A stretch of DNA of 64,000 nt from NCBI RefSeq assembly GCF_004027225.2, contig NC_044277.2:34132812-34196811 (forward strand), given 5' to 3'. The DNA comes from Strigops habroptila (Eukaryota > Chordata > Aves > Psittaciformes > Psittacidae). Shown piece after piece: positions 1-10,600 of the stretch; within the stretch, counting starts at the first letter, position 1; each line of letters starts with the position of its first letter. The position numbers were made by a program, and so were the translations under genes. Under the pieces are notes generated by a model that did not search any database, was not told the origin of the DNA, and saw only the letters and a list, made by a program, of their open reading frames with translations.

Positions 1-2262
1 ACTCTTCCTCAGTTCAGTCTTTGGTTTTTTTTTCTGTAATAATTGAACCAATAGAAAGTTACAACAATTTCTAAGCAATAAATTCAATAATATTTTAAAA
101 GAAAAAAACCCCAACAAAACAACAAATCACTTCCATTCATCTATACATTATTTCTAGGAATATATTCCAGCACATTAAGAAAGACATTTCAGAGAATAAT
201 GTTTTTTTGAGTTGTCCCATCAGCCTCACTGGGACCATTGCCTCTAATTTCAGCATGGAAGGGTTACAGCAAAATACATTGCTACTGCAATTTTCTTCAT
301 TTATCAACAATTCTCTTTCTTCTTTTATTCTTTTATTGAGAAGGTTATATTGATAGTGCACAGTATCTACAGAGGGCAGTAGCTCTCTAAAGCTGCTTCT
401 GCAGGTGCAAAGCAGAAATCCAGCAAGACTTATTTAGATTCTGGCCAGTAAATTCAGTTAAGCCTGCTTCCTAATAAATCAAAAAACCAAACCAACGTGC
501 TGTTAGGTTTCCAAGCTGGTAGTGTCTGTAAAAACCAATAGGTCTTCTGGGACTTCCCCTTGAAAATTTAAGCCCAGAATCTAGATTGAACACTCTTAAT
601 GTACAAAAAAAAAAAAAAATATACACAGGCATGAAATAATTTGAGACATGAAAAATGTTACTATTGTATTAGCTAGTATGCAGATTTTGCTCTCCTTCTT
701 TGAGAGATTATTCTCTCCAGCTTTTAATAATGTATTTTTTGTTGATTGGTTTCCAATTCTTTAGCAGTGCTGTAATAGCTAGGATAATCAGACTGAAGGG
801 TTTCTTTGTCATTCTCACTAGCTACTGTTGAACCTTTTTGCTTATCATTAACGTCACATAAAGTTATGGGCAACTAATGAAGACTTGCCTTTCTCTCTGG
901 ATACCCTCAGCACTCTTGGGCATGTATATTGCTTGGGCCAAGAGGCTAGGAATTAAAAAAACCCACTCTTCTAGTCAATCACACTCAATGCAACTTCTCT
1001 GTTCCAAATGGCCACATAAGCCCTCCTTTGACCACATGATAGAAGCCAGCAATGCCCTGACGACCTTCTGAGTGCAACAACTCCTGGGTGAACAGTGCTA
1101 GGGACGGGTGAGTATACCAAGGCCGCTTCCCATGGGAGCTGGTTGAATGCACAGTAGTGTTACAGCAATTTCCCTCCCCCAGCAAAATCTGTGATAAAAT
1201 TAAAGGCCAAGAAGCTACAACTGACATTTTTTCCACTTACTGTATTAGCTAGACCAAGGCTCAAGCACAGGATGCAATGAAAGATCAGCCATCAGCTACA
1301 GCACGAATGGATGTGAAGGAGGGATAGGTATGCAAACACTAGAAAATGATTAATCATGTTACTCCCTCCATTTTGAAACATAAATGAAGTCTTACTGGTT
1401 TATTATAGTTACTTGTTGTAGTTACATGGAACGGTGGGCTGTGATACACAGGCCAGATATTTAGCCTCAGTAACGAGTGCAAATCCTACTGAAAGGGTGA
1501 CTGCATGTAAGTACCAAAGGATGAATTATGGCCCTTAAATGGCTATAAAAAGTAGTATTTTTTTCCTATTATTGTTGTTGTTATGGGAAACAAATTGGGC
1601 AAAGAGCTTTTGGAAGGAAAGTATTTTCTAATGGCCAAGAATGTAAGAGTGAAGAAAATAAAGGAAACAATTATTGAGATGAAAATAAGATAATGAAGAA
1701 AACAGTGGTTAGAACAGCAAATTAAATAGGGGGAAGATGCTTAAAAAACAATCCTCACATCATTCTTGTTCACAATCAACAAGCTGACTTCATGTGAGCA
1801 ACAAAACCTCTTTCCCCCCATTTTTAGTATACCTCCTTTCATTATGAGAGATCCATGATTTTTTAAATCTCTTTTTTTCTTGCTCACCACTGCATTTAAG
1901 ATGCTACTTTCAAGTACATGAGATAAGAGAAAATCATAAATAACCTAATAGCACCAACTTGAGTGAAACATTAGCTTTATAAGCCTCTATCTACACATAT
2001 AAAAGAGTAAAAACATTGGATGATGAATCAGAGTGATGATGAAATAAGCCATTGGATGATATACAGAAGAATGAGTCCAAGGAATCTTTCCACTTACTTT
2101 ACAGGGCATTGAACTAGTTCACACAGAGCAGAAAAGTACACACAAAGATGGCAGCTACCATTGCCAAAGTTTCCAGACCCCTGTTTTCCACATTCATGAG
2201 CATATGAAAATACAATACTTTCCAGTGGGGGCACAAATGAGTTCATTATGACTTTATATTTT
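1..2262. other. AT-rich non-coding DNA, no gene recognised
   Basis: I see no gene here. The open frames on either strand are short, have no recognisable protein family and do not show a convincing acceptor-donor pair. The only structured element I can point to is a run of 15 A at 605-619. The stretch ends where CR1-derived sequence begins. It could be intronic or intergenic. Confidence 0.6.
605..619 (+). repeat. poly-A tract (A15)
   Basis: An uninterrupted run of 15 A. I see no adjacent retroposed gene or SINE body, so it is listed only as simple sequence. Confidence 0.85.
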
Positions 2263-3305
2263 TGGCTAGATGGCCGCACGCAGAGAATTGCGGTGAATGG
2301 CTCAATGTCCAAATGGAGATCAGTTAACCAGTCGTGTCCCTCAGGGGTTGGTGTTGGGATCGACCCTGTTAAACATCTTTGTCAGAGACATGAACAGTGG
2401 GATTGAGGCGCCCTCAGCAAGTTTGCCGACAACACCAAGCTGTGTGGTTCAGTTGATACGCTGGAGGGAAGGGATGCCATCCAGAGGGACTTTGGCACGC
2501 TTGTGAGGTGGCCAATGCCAACATCACAAAGTTCAACCAAGCCAAGTGCAAGGTCCTACACCTGGGTCGGGATAATCCCAGGCACTGCTACAGGTTGGGC
2601 GGAGAAGAGATTCAGAGCAGCCCCGCGGAGAAGGACTTGGGGACGTTGGTTGATGAGAAACTGAACATGAGCAGGCAGTGTGTGTTCGCAGCCCAGAAAG
2701 CCAACTGTATCCTGGGCTGCATCAAAAGAAGCATGACCAGTAGGTTAAAGGACCTCTACTCTGTTCTTGTGAGACCTTGCTTGGAGTACTGTGTGCAAGT
2801 CTGGTGTCCTCAACATAAGAAGGACATGGAGCTGTTGGAGAAAGCCCAGAGAAGGGCCACAAGGATGATAAGAGGGCTGGAGCACCTCCTGTATGAAGAC
2901 AGGCTGAGAAAGTTGGGGCTGTTCAGCCTGGAGAAGAGAAGGCTGCGTGGAGACCTCAGAGCAGCCTTCCAGTATCTGAAGGGGGCTACAAGGATGCAGG
3001 AGAGGGACTCTTCATCAGAGACTGTAGTGATAGGACAAGGGGTATTGGGTTTCAACTTAAACAGGGGAAGTTCAGGTTGGACATAAGAAAGAAGTTCTTT
3101 ACTGTGAGGGTGGTGAGGCACTGGAACAGGTCGCCCAAAGAAGTGGTAAATGCTCCATCCCTGGTGGTGTTCAAGGCCAGGCTGGACAGATCTTTGGGTG
3201 ACATGGTCTGGGGTGAGGCATCCCTGCCCATGGCAGGGGGGTTGGAACTAGATGATCTTAACGTCCTTTCCAACCCAAAACATTCTATGATTCTATGATT
3301 CTATA
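2263..3305 (+). mobile_element. CR1 LINE, 5'-truncated copy 1
   Basis: This is the 3' quarter of a Chicken Repeat 1 non-LTR retrotransposon. It begins inside the reverse-transcriptase region of ORF2 with a WLDGRTQR-like segment and continues through VPQG and FAD-type motifs. The C-terminal block reads [18 protein letters not shown], then [19 protein letters not shown], then HWNRSPKEVV. It ends in the typical CR1 3' sequence: a GATGATCTTAACGTCC-like stretch followed by repeated ATTCTATG units at about 3281-3304. Full-length CR1 is about 4.5 kb, so most of the 5' end is missing, as is usual after incomplete reverse transcription. I could not identify a target-site duplication. The 5' edge is approximate; the 3' edge is good to a few bases. 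Confidence 0.96.
2297..3298 (+). pseudogene. CR1 ORF2 reverse-transcriptase remnant (copy 1)
   Basis: This is the C-terminal part of the CR1 polyprotein, which in intact elements supplies endonuclease and reverse transcriptase for target-primed integration. The reading frame is split over three pieces: 2297-2506, 2508-3086 and 3077-3298. Next to copy 2, one base is missing in the segment encoding SGIEC (GAGGCGCC against GAGTGCGCC), which throws the RT motif out of frame. A 12-base in-frame loss near 2750 removes four residues before the YSVLVRP segment. A further shift near 3060 moves the HWNR tail to another frame. The RT motif C, read in its own frame at 2422-2433, is FADN where active enzymes have an Asp-Asp pair. 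The middle frame is open for 192 codons but has no independent start signal. The copy is inactive. Confidence 0.9.
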
Positions 3306-5255
3306 ACATTAGAGAGTATGTTATGCCATAAACTTACTCTATGGAAAAAGGACCCATTACTTCCTTTAAATGCTGCTGTGTTTAAAGAAATTGCAGGAGC
3401 ATTTTCTTTCTTTTTTTCTTTATTTCTTTTTTCTTCTTCAGGTTTCTCTGCAACATTTACTACCTAAATTCTGAATACAGCCTTAGTCAAAAACCTTGCC
3501 ACAACACATTTCCAACCTGTGGTGCAGATGGAGACTTAACAGCATCCCACAATGAGAAAGGCTTACAGTATGCTGTAATGTAAGATTAGTATTTACTGTT
3601 CTGCCTTCGAACAGCAGGTGTTTAGATGTTGCTGGATGGTGTATCATTTGGGAATTTTGGGTGAATGTAGGTGTATGTGTGACAGTGAGAGAAATCCTTC
3701 CTACATAACACAGATAACCAATAAAATATGAGGGTTTAGGATGTGCAGGGCTTTTTTCTATACCTGGGACATAGTAGTGATAAAAAGTTTTCCAAATCAT
3801 TCCGGAAGAGGTAATATATGACTGTTACCATGTCCTGGGGCTGCAATTATCTGATTTAAGTTCACAAAAGAAGCCCAGTTACAAAGCCTCCAAGGAAGAC
3901 CCGAGAGACTGTGGGGAGTGTTGCATGTGATTCACTCCATCTCTGAGTGAGTCCTGAATTTACATTCTCAGTTTCATGCCAGAAGGGAGTTCTTTCAGAA
4001 AACAGGAAAATAGCAGACCCACATCTTTCTACAGACTCAGCCAGAGACAAGTCCATTACTTCCTCAGACCAATGCTGTATAAAGAATGTCCTTATGCAGC
4101 AGCTTCCCATTTCAGTCAGAAACAACTTTATTCCAGCGGAGAACTCAGCAATTTCTGTGTGCATAAAGTGCTTTTGCATTTCCAGGGTTTAAATATAAAC
4201 ACAAGTTACAAGTGCAAGGTGATTACAGTTGTAAGTCACTGAGAACAGAATTACCTGGAAAACACTTTGGTAAATAACTTCACAAATGCCAGCAAATGGA
4301 CAAGAGAATCCAGTTTCAGTTATCCAATACTTTTTTGCTGAACCATTTACTCAGAATGATTGCAGACTAGTCTGAGCAACCACAATTCATCTGTTCAATT
4401 CTCCTCTGGCGTTATATTTCTCACTGCCTTCAGTAGATACTGTAAAAAGTATTTCTGAATAAGGATATATCACAATATTTCTCAGAACTGAAGCTCCATT
4501 ATTGACACATAAGGGAGCTCCAGCATACACAGAGCTCTCTTGCTGCCTGGCACTGTTATCATGCCGTCATCTAGCCTTGCTCATAGTAAATGCAGAAGTC
4601 AGAGCAGTAAAGGCACCAAATGCCAGCAACTTACAAACATTACTGACTTAACCACTCGTTCAGCACTACTGCCATAACAATGGAAACATCTATCGTTTAA
4701 AAAAACAATGGATGGGCCTATGCAGATCAATACAACCTCTATTTCTATTTGTGAAACAGTAATGTTTAAAAGATATCATATGCTTCTAGATATTCATAAG
4801 TCAGCAGGATTATCTCAGTAGACTAATTTCTAAAAGGCTTCTATTACTCACTGCTAAAGATTCCTTGCTAATAGAACTTCCATCATCAACATACAGGACA
4901 TGCTAGGGGCAACTCTGAACCATTCACAAAATGACCCCTGCCACCCATTTCTGGGTGAAACAGTGAAGAAGAAAACTTCCTGGTGTCACCTTTTTGAAGT
5001 GTACAATATTGTTTTAACACTCATGAGCAAACCCCTTAAATTAAATAAAATTAAATTATATAAATATGTTTTTCCTGAGACAACAGATTCTGCTCATTTA
5101 ATTTTTTGCCATGATTTTGGTGGATATGACTAAAAAATTAACACGGTATTTGATTCTCCATTTGGAAAAATGTGTTAGCCTGATGCAGGAGTCTATTTTG
5201 CTACATTGTAAAAATACATTTGCTATAGGATTTAGGTCTGCTTCCAAGTACTTAG

Positions 5256-5270
5256 CTATCTATCTATCTA
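5256..5270 (+). repeat. (CTAT)n microsatellite, short
   Basis: Almost four perfect units of a tetranucleotide repeat. It is short and possibly polymorphic. Confidence 0.8.
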
Positions 5271-5324
5271 GTGACAAAACTGAACACAACTCTTACACTT
5301 CAAAAGAACACAGGGAAAATTCTG

Positions 5325-5368
5325 CTTCTAATTTCTAACTTTACTTCTAATTTCTAACTTAGAAGTAA
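5325..5368 (+). repeat. 18-19 bp tandem duplication with a perfect hairpin
   Basis: CTTCTAATTTCTAACTTTA at 5325-5343 is followed directly by the near-identical CTTCTAATTTCTAACTTA at 5344-5361. TTACTTCTAA at 5341-5350 and TTAGAAGTAA at 5359-5368 are exact reverse complements around an 8-base loop, so the strand could fold into a 10-bp stem. No function is implied; slippage is the simplest origin. Confidence 0.8.
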
Positions 5369-5543
5369 AAAGCCAAATTAAAAATTTGACCATTAAGTGA
5401 AGTAAAAAAACCATAAAGCCAAAGTAGCAGGCAATACAAATATAATAAATAATCTAAGTTAATAAAAAAGATTCAATTCAGCGCTGGCACAACAAGCCAC
5501 TTTATATTTAACTTGCAATTTTTCCAACTTCCATTTAACCAAA

Positions 5544-6650
5544 AGGGTTACAGAGTTGGTGGATAAGGGAAAGGCAACTGATGTCATCTATCTGGATTTC
5601 TGCAAAGCATTTGACAATTCTTGTCTCTGAAATGGAAGATATCCTTGGGTATGAATCAGAGAGACATGGATTTGATGGATGGACCACTCAATGGATAAGG
5701 AATTGGCTAGATGGTTGCACTCAAAGAGTTGCAGTCAATGGTTAAATGTCCAAATGGAGACCAGTGACGAGTGGTGTTCCTCAGGGGACAGTGTTGGGAC
5801 TGAAGCTGCTCAGCACCTTTATTGCCAACATGGACAGTGGGATTGAGTGCGCCCTCAGCAAGTTTGCCGATGACACCAAGGGATGCCATCCAGAGGGACC
5901 TTGATATGCTTGTGAGGTGGCCAGTGCCAACATCATGAAGTTCAACCAAGCCAAGTGCAAGGTCCTACACCTGGGTCGGGGCAATCCCAGGCACTGCTAC
6001 AGGCTGGGTGGAGAAGAGATTCAGAGCAGCCCTGCGGAGAAGGACTTGGGGACGTTGGTTGATGAGAAACTGAACATGAGCCAGCAGTGTGCGCTTGCAG
6101 CCCAGAAAGCCAACCATGTGCTAGGCTGCATCAAAAGGAGCATGACCAGCAGGTCGAAGGAGGTGATCCTGCCCCTCTATTCTACCCTTGTGAGACCCCA
6201 CCTGCAGTGCTGTGTTCAGCTCTGGGACTCCCAACATAAGAAGGTCATGGACCTGTTGCATTGAGTCCACAGAAAGGACACGAAGATGACCAGAGGACTG
6301 GAGCACCTCTCCTATGAAGACAGGCTGAGAGGGTTGGGCTTGTTCAGCCTGGAGAAGAGAAGACTTCAGGGAGACCTTAGAGCAGCTTCCAGTACCTAAA
6401 GGGGGGCCTACAAGAAATCTGGAGAGGGACTTTTTACAAGGGTAAAATCTATCCTAAAGAAGGATAGATTTCAGTTGGATATAAGGAAGTAATTACTTAC
6501 TGTGAGGGTGGTGAGGCACTGGCACAAGTTGCCCAGAGAAGATGCGGCTGCCTCATCCCTGGAAGTGTGTAAGGCTAGGGTGGATGGGGTTTTGAGCAAC
6601 CTGCTCTAGTAGAAGGCATTCCTGCCCATGGCAGGGGGGTTGGAACCAGA
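5544..6650 (+). pseudogene. CR1 ORF2 reverse-transcriptase remnant (copy 2)
   Basis: This is a broken reverse-transcriptase reading frame. The RT motif A region reads YLDFCKAFD at 5589-5615 and motif C reads FADD at 5863-5874, so the catalytic Asp residues are still visible as isolated motifs. The frame is destroyed by a TAA in the NG-MSKW segment near 5742, by the loss of about 31 bases after FADDTK, by a TGA at 6262-6264 after the MDLLH segment, and by further shifts in the C-terminal block (for example AASST instead of AAFQYLKG). The longest clean stretch is 5917-6264. It is non-functional and transcribed, if at all, only as part of a host transcript. Confidence 0.9.
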
Positions 6651-6692
6651 TGATCCTTAATGTCGTTTTCAACACGAACCATTCTATGATTG
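5544..6692 (+). mobile_element. CR1 LINE, 5'-truncated copy 2
   Basis: This is a second CR1 copy in the same orientation, starting slightly further 5' in ORF2 than copy 1. It opens with a [22 protein letters not shown] segment. It runs through VPQG, FADD and [18 protein letters not shown] to the 3' end, where TTGGAACCAGATGATCC is followed by a single clear ATTCTATG unit near 6680-6687 and decayed sequence. Over roughly 190 bases of the [15 protein letters not shown] region I count about 15 differences from copy 1, so the two belong to the same or a closely related subfamily. About 31 bases between the FADDTK and RDAIQRD segments are missing here but present in copy 1. The boundaries are approximate. 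Confidence 0.95.
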
Positions 6693-7625
6693 GTTTGATT
6701 TGGTAACTATGCCAATATTGAATAGAAGTATAGAAGCATAGGATTCAGGGATATTCCCATTATCATTATTCCAGTGGAATTAATCACTGAGAAAAGTGGA
6801 AGCAAATATGACTGATCTTGGAAAGACCAAAAAGGTGGAAAAATCTTCTTGTAACAGACTGAACCTGAGAGGCATTTACTTCTCAAAACCGGCTTCTATA
6901 CAAACTTTTATAATGTCTCAGGGTGTAAAGTATTCCTGTGTTTCTGCTATTAACTGTGGGAGAGTAAAACAAGTAATTTACATTTAAAAGGATATCTATC
7001 TCAGTTTAGGTATGTGGGAGACTTTGCCAGCCACAAAATACACTTAAAATGATAACTGATACTCAAAATACATGAAGGGGGAGGTGGAGCAAGAAAATTC
7101 TTAGATGTGACTTGACAAGGGTTAATAAGCCCCCAATTATGTGTGTGCTTTCTTAGTTGATAAAATACAGCATCTCCCTTTGCCTTACTGTTCTGGCAGA
7201 CTTTTTTTTTCCTAGCAGCCAAATACAGCCTTTTTTTTTGGAAGAAACACAAACAACAGACAAGGTTGCTTCAGACAGAAAAATAACTTGGGTTTAGTAA
7301 AGCAGGTTTTTCCTATATTTCAGGACTTAAAATAACAAAGTCACCATGACTTGAAACCTGATTACTCCTTACCGCCTTCTGAACATAGAAAACAATGTCA
7401 CTACAATCAACGAATCAAAAAGCAAGATGACCTTAATTTAAATATTTAAGGAACAATTTAGGAAAGTGAAAAATGTGAAGGCAAGGAAGGAGGGAAGGAA
7501 GACTACTTGCTGGAAACTTTGCCTCTCTGGTTTCGAGAACGCACAAGATACTGAAAAAGACAGGAAAAAAAAGAATTCTAAGCCATAAAACTTTTGTGTT
7601 ATGTTGTTAATGTCATTACTTTTTA

Positions 7626-7699
7626 AATGTATTTTTGTTTGGTGGGTTTTTGGGTTGGGTTTTTTTCTTTGGTTGTTTTGTTTGGTTTGGTTTTTTTTA
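7626..7699 (+). repeat. G/T-rich low-complexity tract
   Basis: A run built almost only from T and G with TTTGG and GGGTTTTT-type units. The minus strand reads as an A/C-rich tract. It explains the lysine/asparagine-rich translation of the minus-strand frame that crosses it. Confidence 0.75.
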
Positions 7700-10600
7700 G
7701 CAATGTGGGACCATTCCACAGACACAACTGAGCTCTGCCTTCCGTTAAGGGTTGCAGCACCATCAAAGTTTGAACTCATTTAAGCAGTTCTGTTGTGCTT
7801 TCAATTCCCTCTACCTTCTCTTTTTTTTTTTTTCCCATGTGATCAAATAGCAGCATGACTGTGACTGGAAAAGATAATTCTCACACGACATGCTTCTCAG
7901 TGCTTTGGGGAAAACACAGTCACACAAACAGATTTGCTCATGTCTGATTCAAGATGTGAAAAAAAAAAAAAAGGGCAAATTTATGAGAATTTTTTTTTAA
8001 ATTGGAAACATACTTAAAAACTCTCCTATGTATTTGTTTTGTTTAGACTAATTATGACTTCTGCTTTATGTTACCACAATAGACACTAAACATTTGCATT
8101 ATATTTACTGAGGTTAAAGGAATTGTGGGATGAATTTGTATCTATTACACCATTACCCTTAAGCAACACGGCTTCAGTAACCAGTTGGAAGATATTTTTA
8201 TCAGTCAAAAAGGTGACTTGTCAGTCTGCCTAGAGACATTTTGCATCCTCAGTACATTATATAATACAAAATGCTAGTAAATTTCGTTCCTCAGGGAAAA
8301 ATCCTCTTTCATTGAAATTTTATCTTACCATACTGGCATAGCTGGATTAAAGACGGAGGCAAAAGAACTCATGGATCGGCTGGGAGCTATAGTTTGCACT
8401 GCTTCTACATGCTAATCAATATCCTTATCATGAACTGAAAAATGGGCAACTCCTGAAGTAAAATATGTCCAAAAGATTCAAAAATAAGTGAAATATTCTA
8501 ACACTATGCATACAGGGATTTACTTCTGTTGTGGGCAGGCACAAACAGAGCAAACATTCACTTCCCTTATTAAAACATGATGGTGGAGCTAGTTCTTACT
8601 AAGACAATTTTTTTTCCATGTCCTACTCACAAAATCTAAATTAGATTAGAGTCAAGCTTCAGCTTCATTAAGTCTGCTTTTTCAAGGAGGTTTTTTTTAA
8701 GCATGTATCTTTTGAGTTTCTCCAGCAATATGAAGGACTGTGATATCTCTCAGCTATAAAAGCTATTTCCGATCTTAAAAATTTATGCCGACTTTCATTC
8801 ATTCAGATTTTGTATTGTACATTGTTAACTTTTCCTGAAGTGTAAAAGCTGGGTAATTGATATCGGCAGTCTTCCCTTAATACCAGAGTATACAGGATAA
8901 CACAGTATCAAAACACCAGTAAAACTCAAGATCCTCATGCACAATTCTGGAAATTCACACTCTGTTAAATTAAAAAGTTAGTTCTTCCAGCTGTCCCATT
9001 TTCTACACCCCCATCTCTGGGCAAGGTAATTGACCCTCTAACAGAGACAGCAGAATGGGAGATCTGTCTTGATGGGAGAGCTCCCCAGTACTTCTTGTTT
9101 ATAGCCCACATATTAACTACCATTGAAAAATGGCTACTTCAATTTACATCAAGATGCAGAGTAGTTAAGGAGATGTTGTGGAGCACATTCAACTTTATTT
9201 GTAATCTCTAGGAGATTAACAGAGCAACAGCTGGGAGGAGTGATTCTGAAATGTCTCCAAGGCATCAGAGATCACGAATCAGTGCAGATTAAAGATCTAT
9301 GTTGAGGCTCCAAGCTGCAAGTGAGGATTCCAAGACTACATCTCAGACCCATCACTCTGCTATGCAAAGATTAGACCTAAGTAGCTAGCAAGAAGGAAAC
9401 CTCTGCCTTCTCAGGGTTTGGGTGTCTAGCTTTTTATGCTCAGGAACAGACAACTCATTTTCTTGAGGAGGTTCTAGGAGGTCCTCAACCATTACATGGT
9501 CAAAGCTCTTGTCCTCTTGAAAGAGGACTGCCAAAGAAATTAGAAACATTCTCCAGATGAGAGTGGTCACACATATCTGTTCTATGGGAGTTTATTTACC
9601 ACACAGATGCAAGGCTGCTGTGGGTCCAATGTTCCATTTGTTTGAGGAATGATGACCAAGTTTCAATGAATTTATACAAGCAGGTTTGCACTGATTTAAA
9701 AAGTCAATAAATGCCATTGTAGGCAAGCCATTAGTTTCAGAGACATTTAAGTGTATACGTGTATGTGATGATGACTGCTATCACATATTGGTTACCTATG
9801 AGAAGCTACAAGATGATGGATAGGGAAGAAGCATGGGTAAAAACTGAATCAGGCCATGCTTGCCAGGACCTCAATTCAGTGAAAACGTCAAAAATAGCAG
9901 GATAGTAACCAGATTTTATGAAATAAATGTTACTGAAGTTTAGATTATTTTCAATGCTAAACCTTACAAACAAGTATCAGAAACAAGTTTTTCCCTTTAC
10001 TGCAACCCTATAAAAATCCATGAAAGTTCCTTTCTCTGTATTTCCTCACACTGGAACTCTGACAAAGATAGATAGCTCAGATGTGAACTGAGCTTCAGGA
10101 AATATATAGTCCACTCTAAATACTCAAGAACTGGCTGAATGGTGCGGGTGGTCACATCACTTGGATAATGTATGAGTTGGAAGTTGATTTCTCTTACACG
10201 CTAAACAACATTCTCACTAAAAAAGTGATTTAGATACCTTTTTCCCAAAATTATGACAGGTGAAATTAAAATTTTATTTCCTAGAATACTACCAGAATTT
10301 GGTATAAGTGACGTACTCCAATTAAATGCTTGGCATTGAATGAATTGAATGTTCAGTGATAAGAGATGAAAAATTATAAAGGTTGTTTTCAAGGCTCCAG
10401 ACTGTGGGCTGCAGTCTGAAATGGATTTATTTCAGGACTCACAAAGTTCCATTAAAGTCCTCTCAAACTTCTTATAAAAATCCATAACTGGCATAAAGTC
10501 TAAACTCAAAATAAAAATCTCACATGGTTTTAGGCTATATGTTTTAAGTAGTAGTTTTCAACACTCTGTTTAGTTGGGCTGCACAGAAACACATCATTGA

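Larger units (their letters stand above)
3306..5543. other. AT-rich non-coding DNA between the two CR1 copies
   Basis: I recognise no gene. A T-rich tract lies near 3400-3440, a short (CTAT)n run at 5256-5270, and a tandem duplication with hairpin at 5325-5368. Open frames of 75-105 codons occur on both strands without family signatures. Two of them overlap in different frames at 3947-4242, as expected by chance. Confidence 0.6.
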
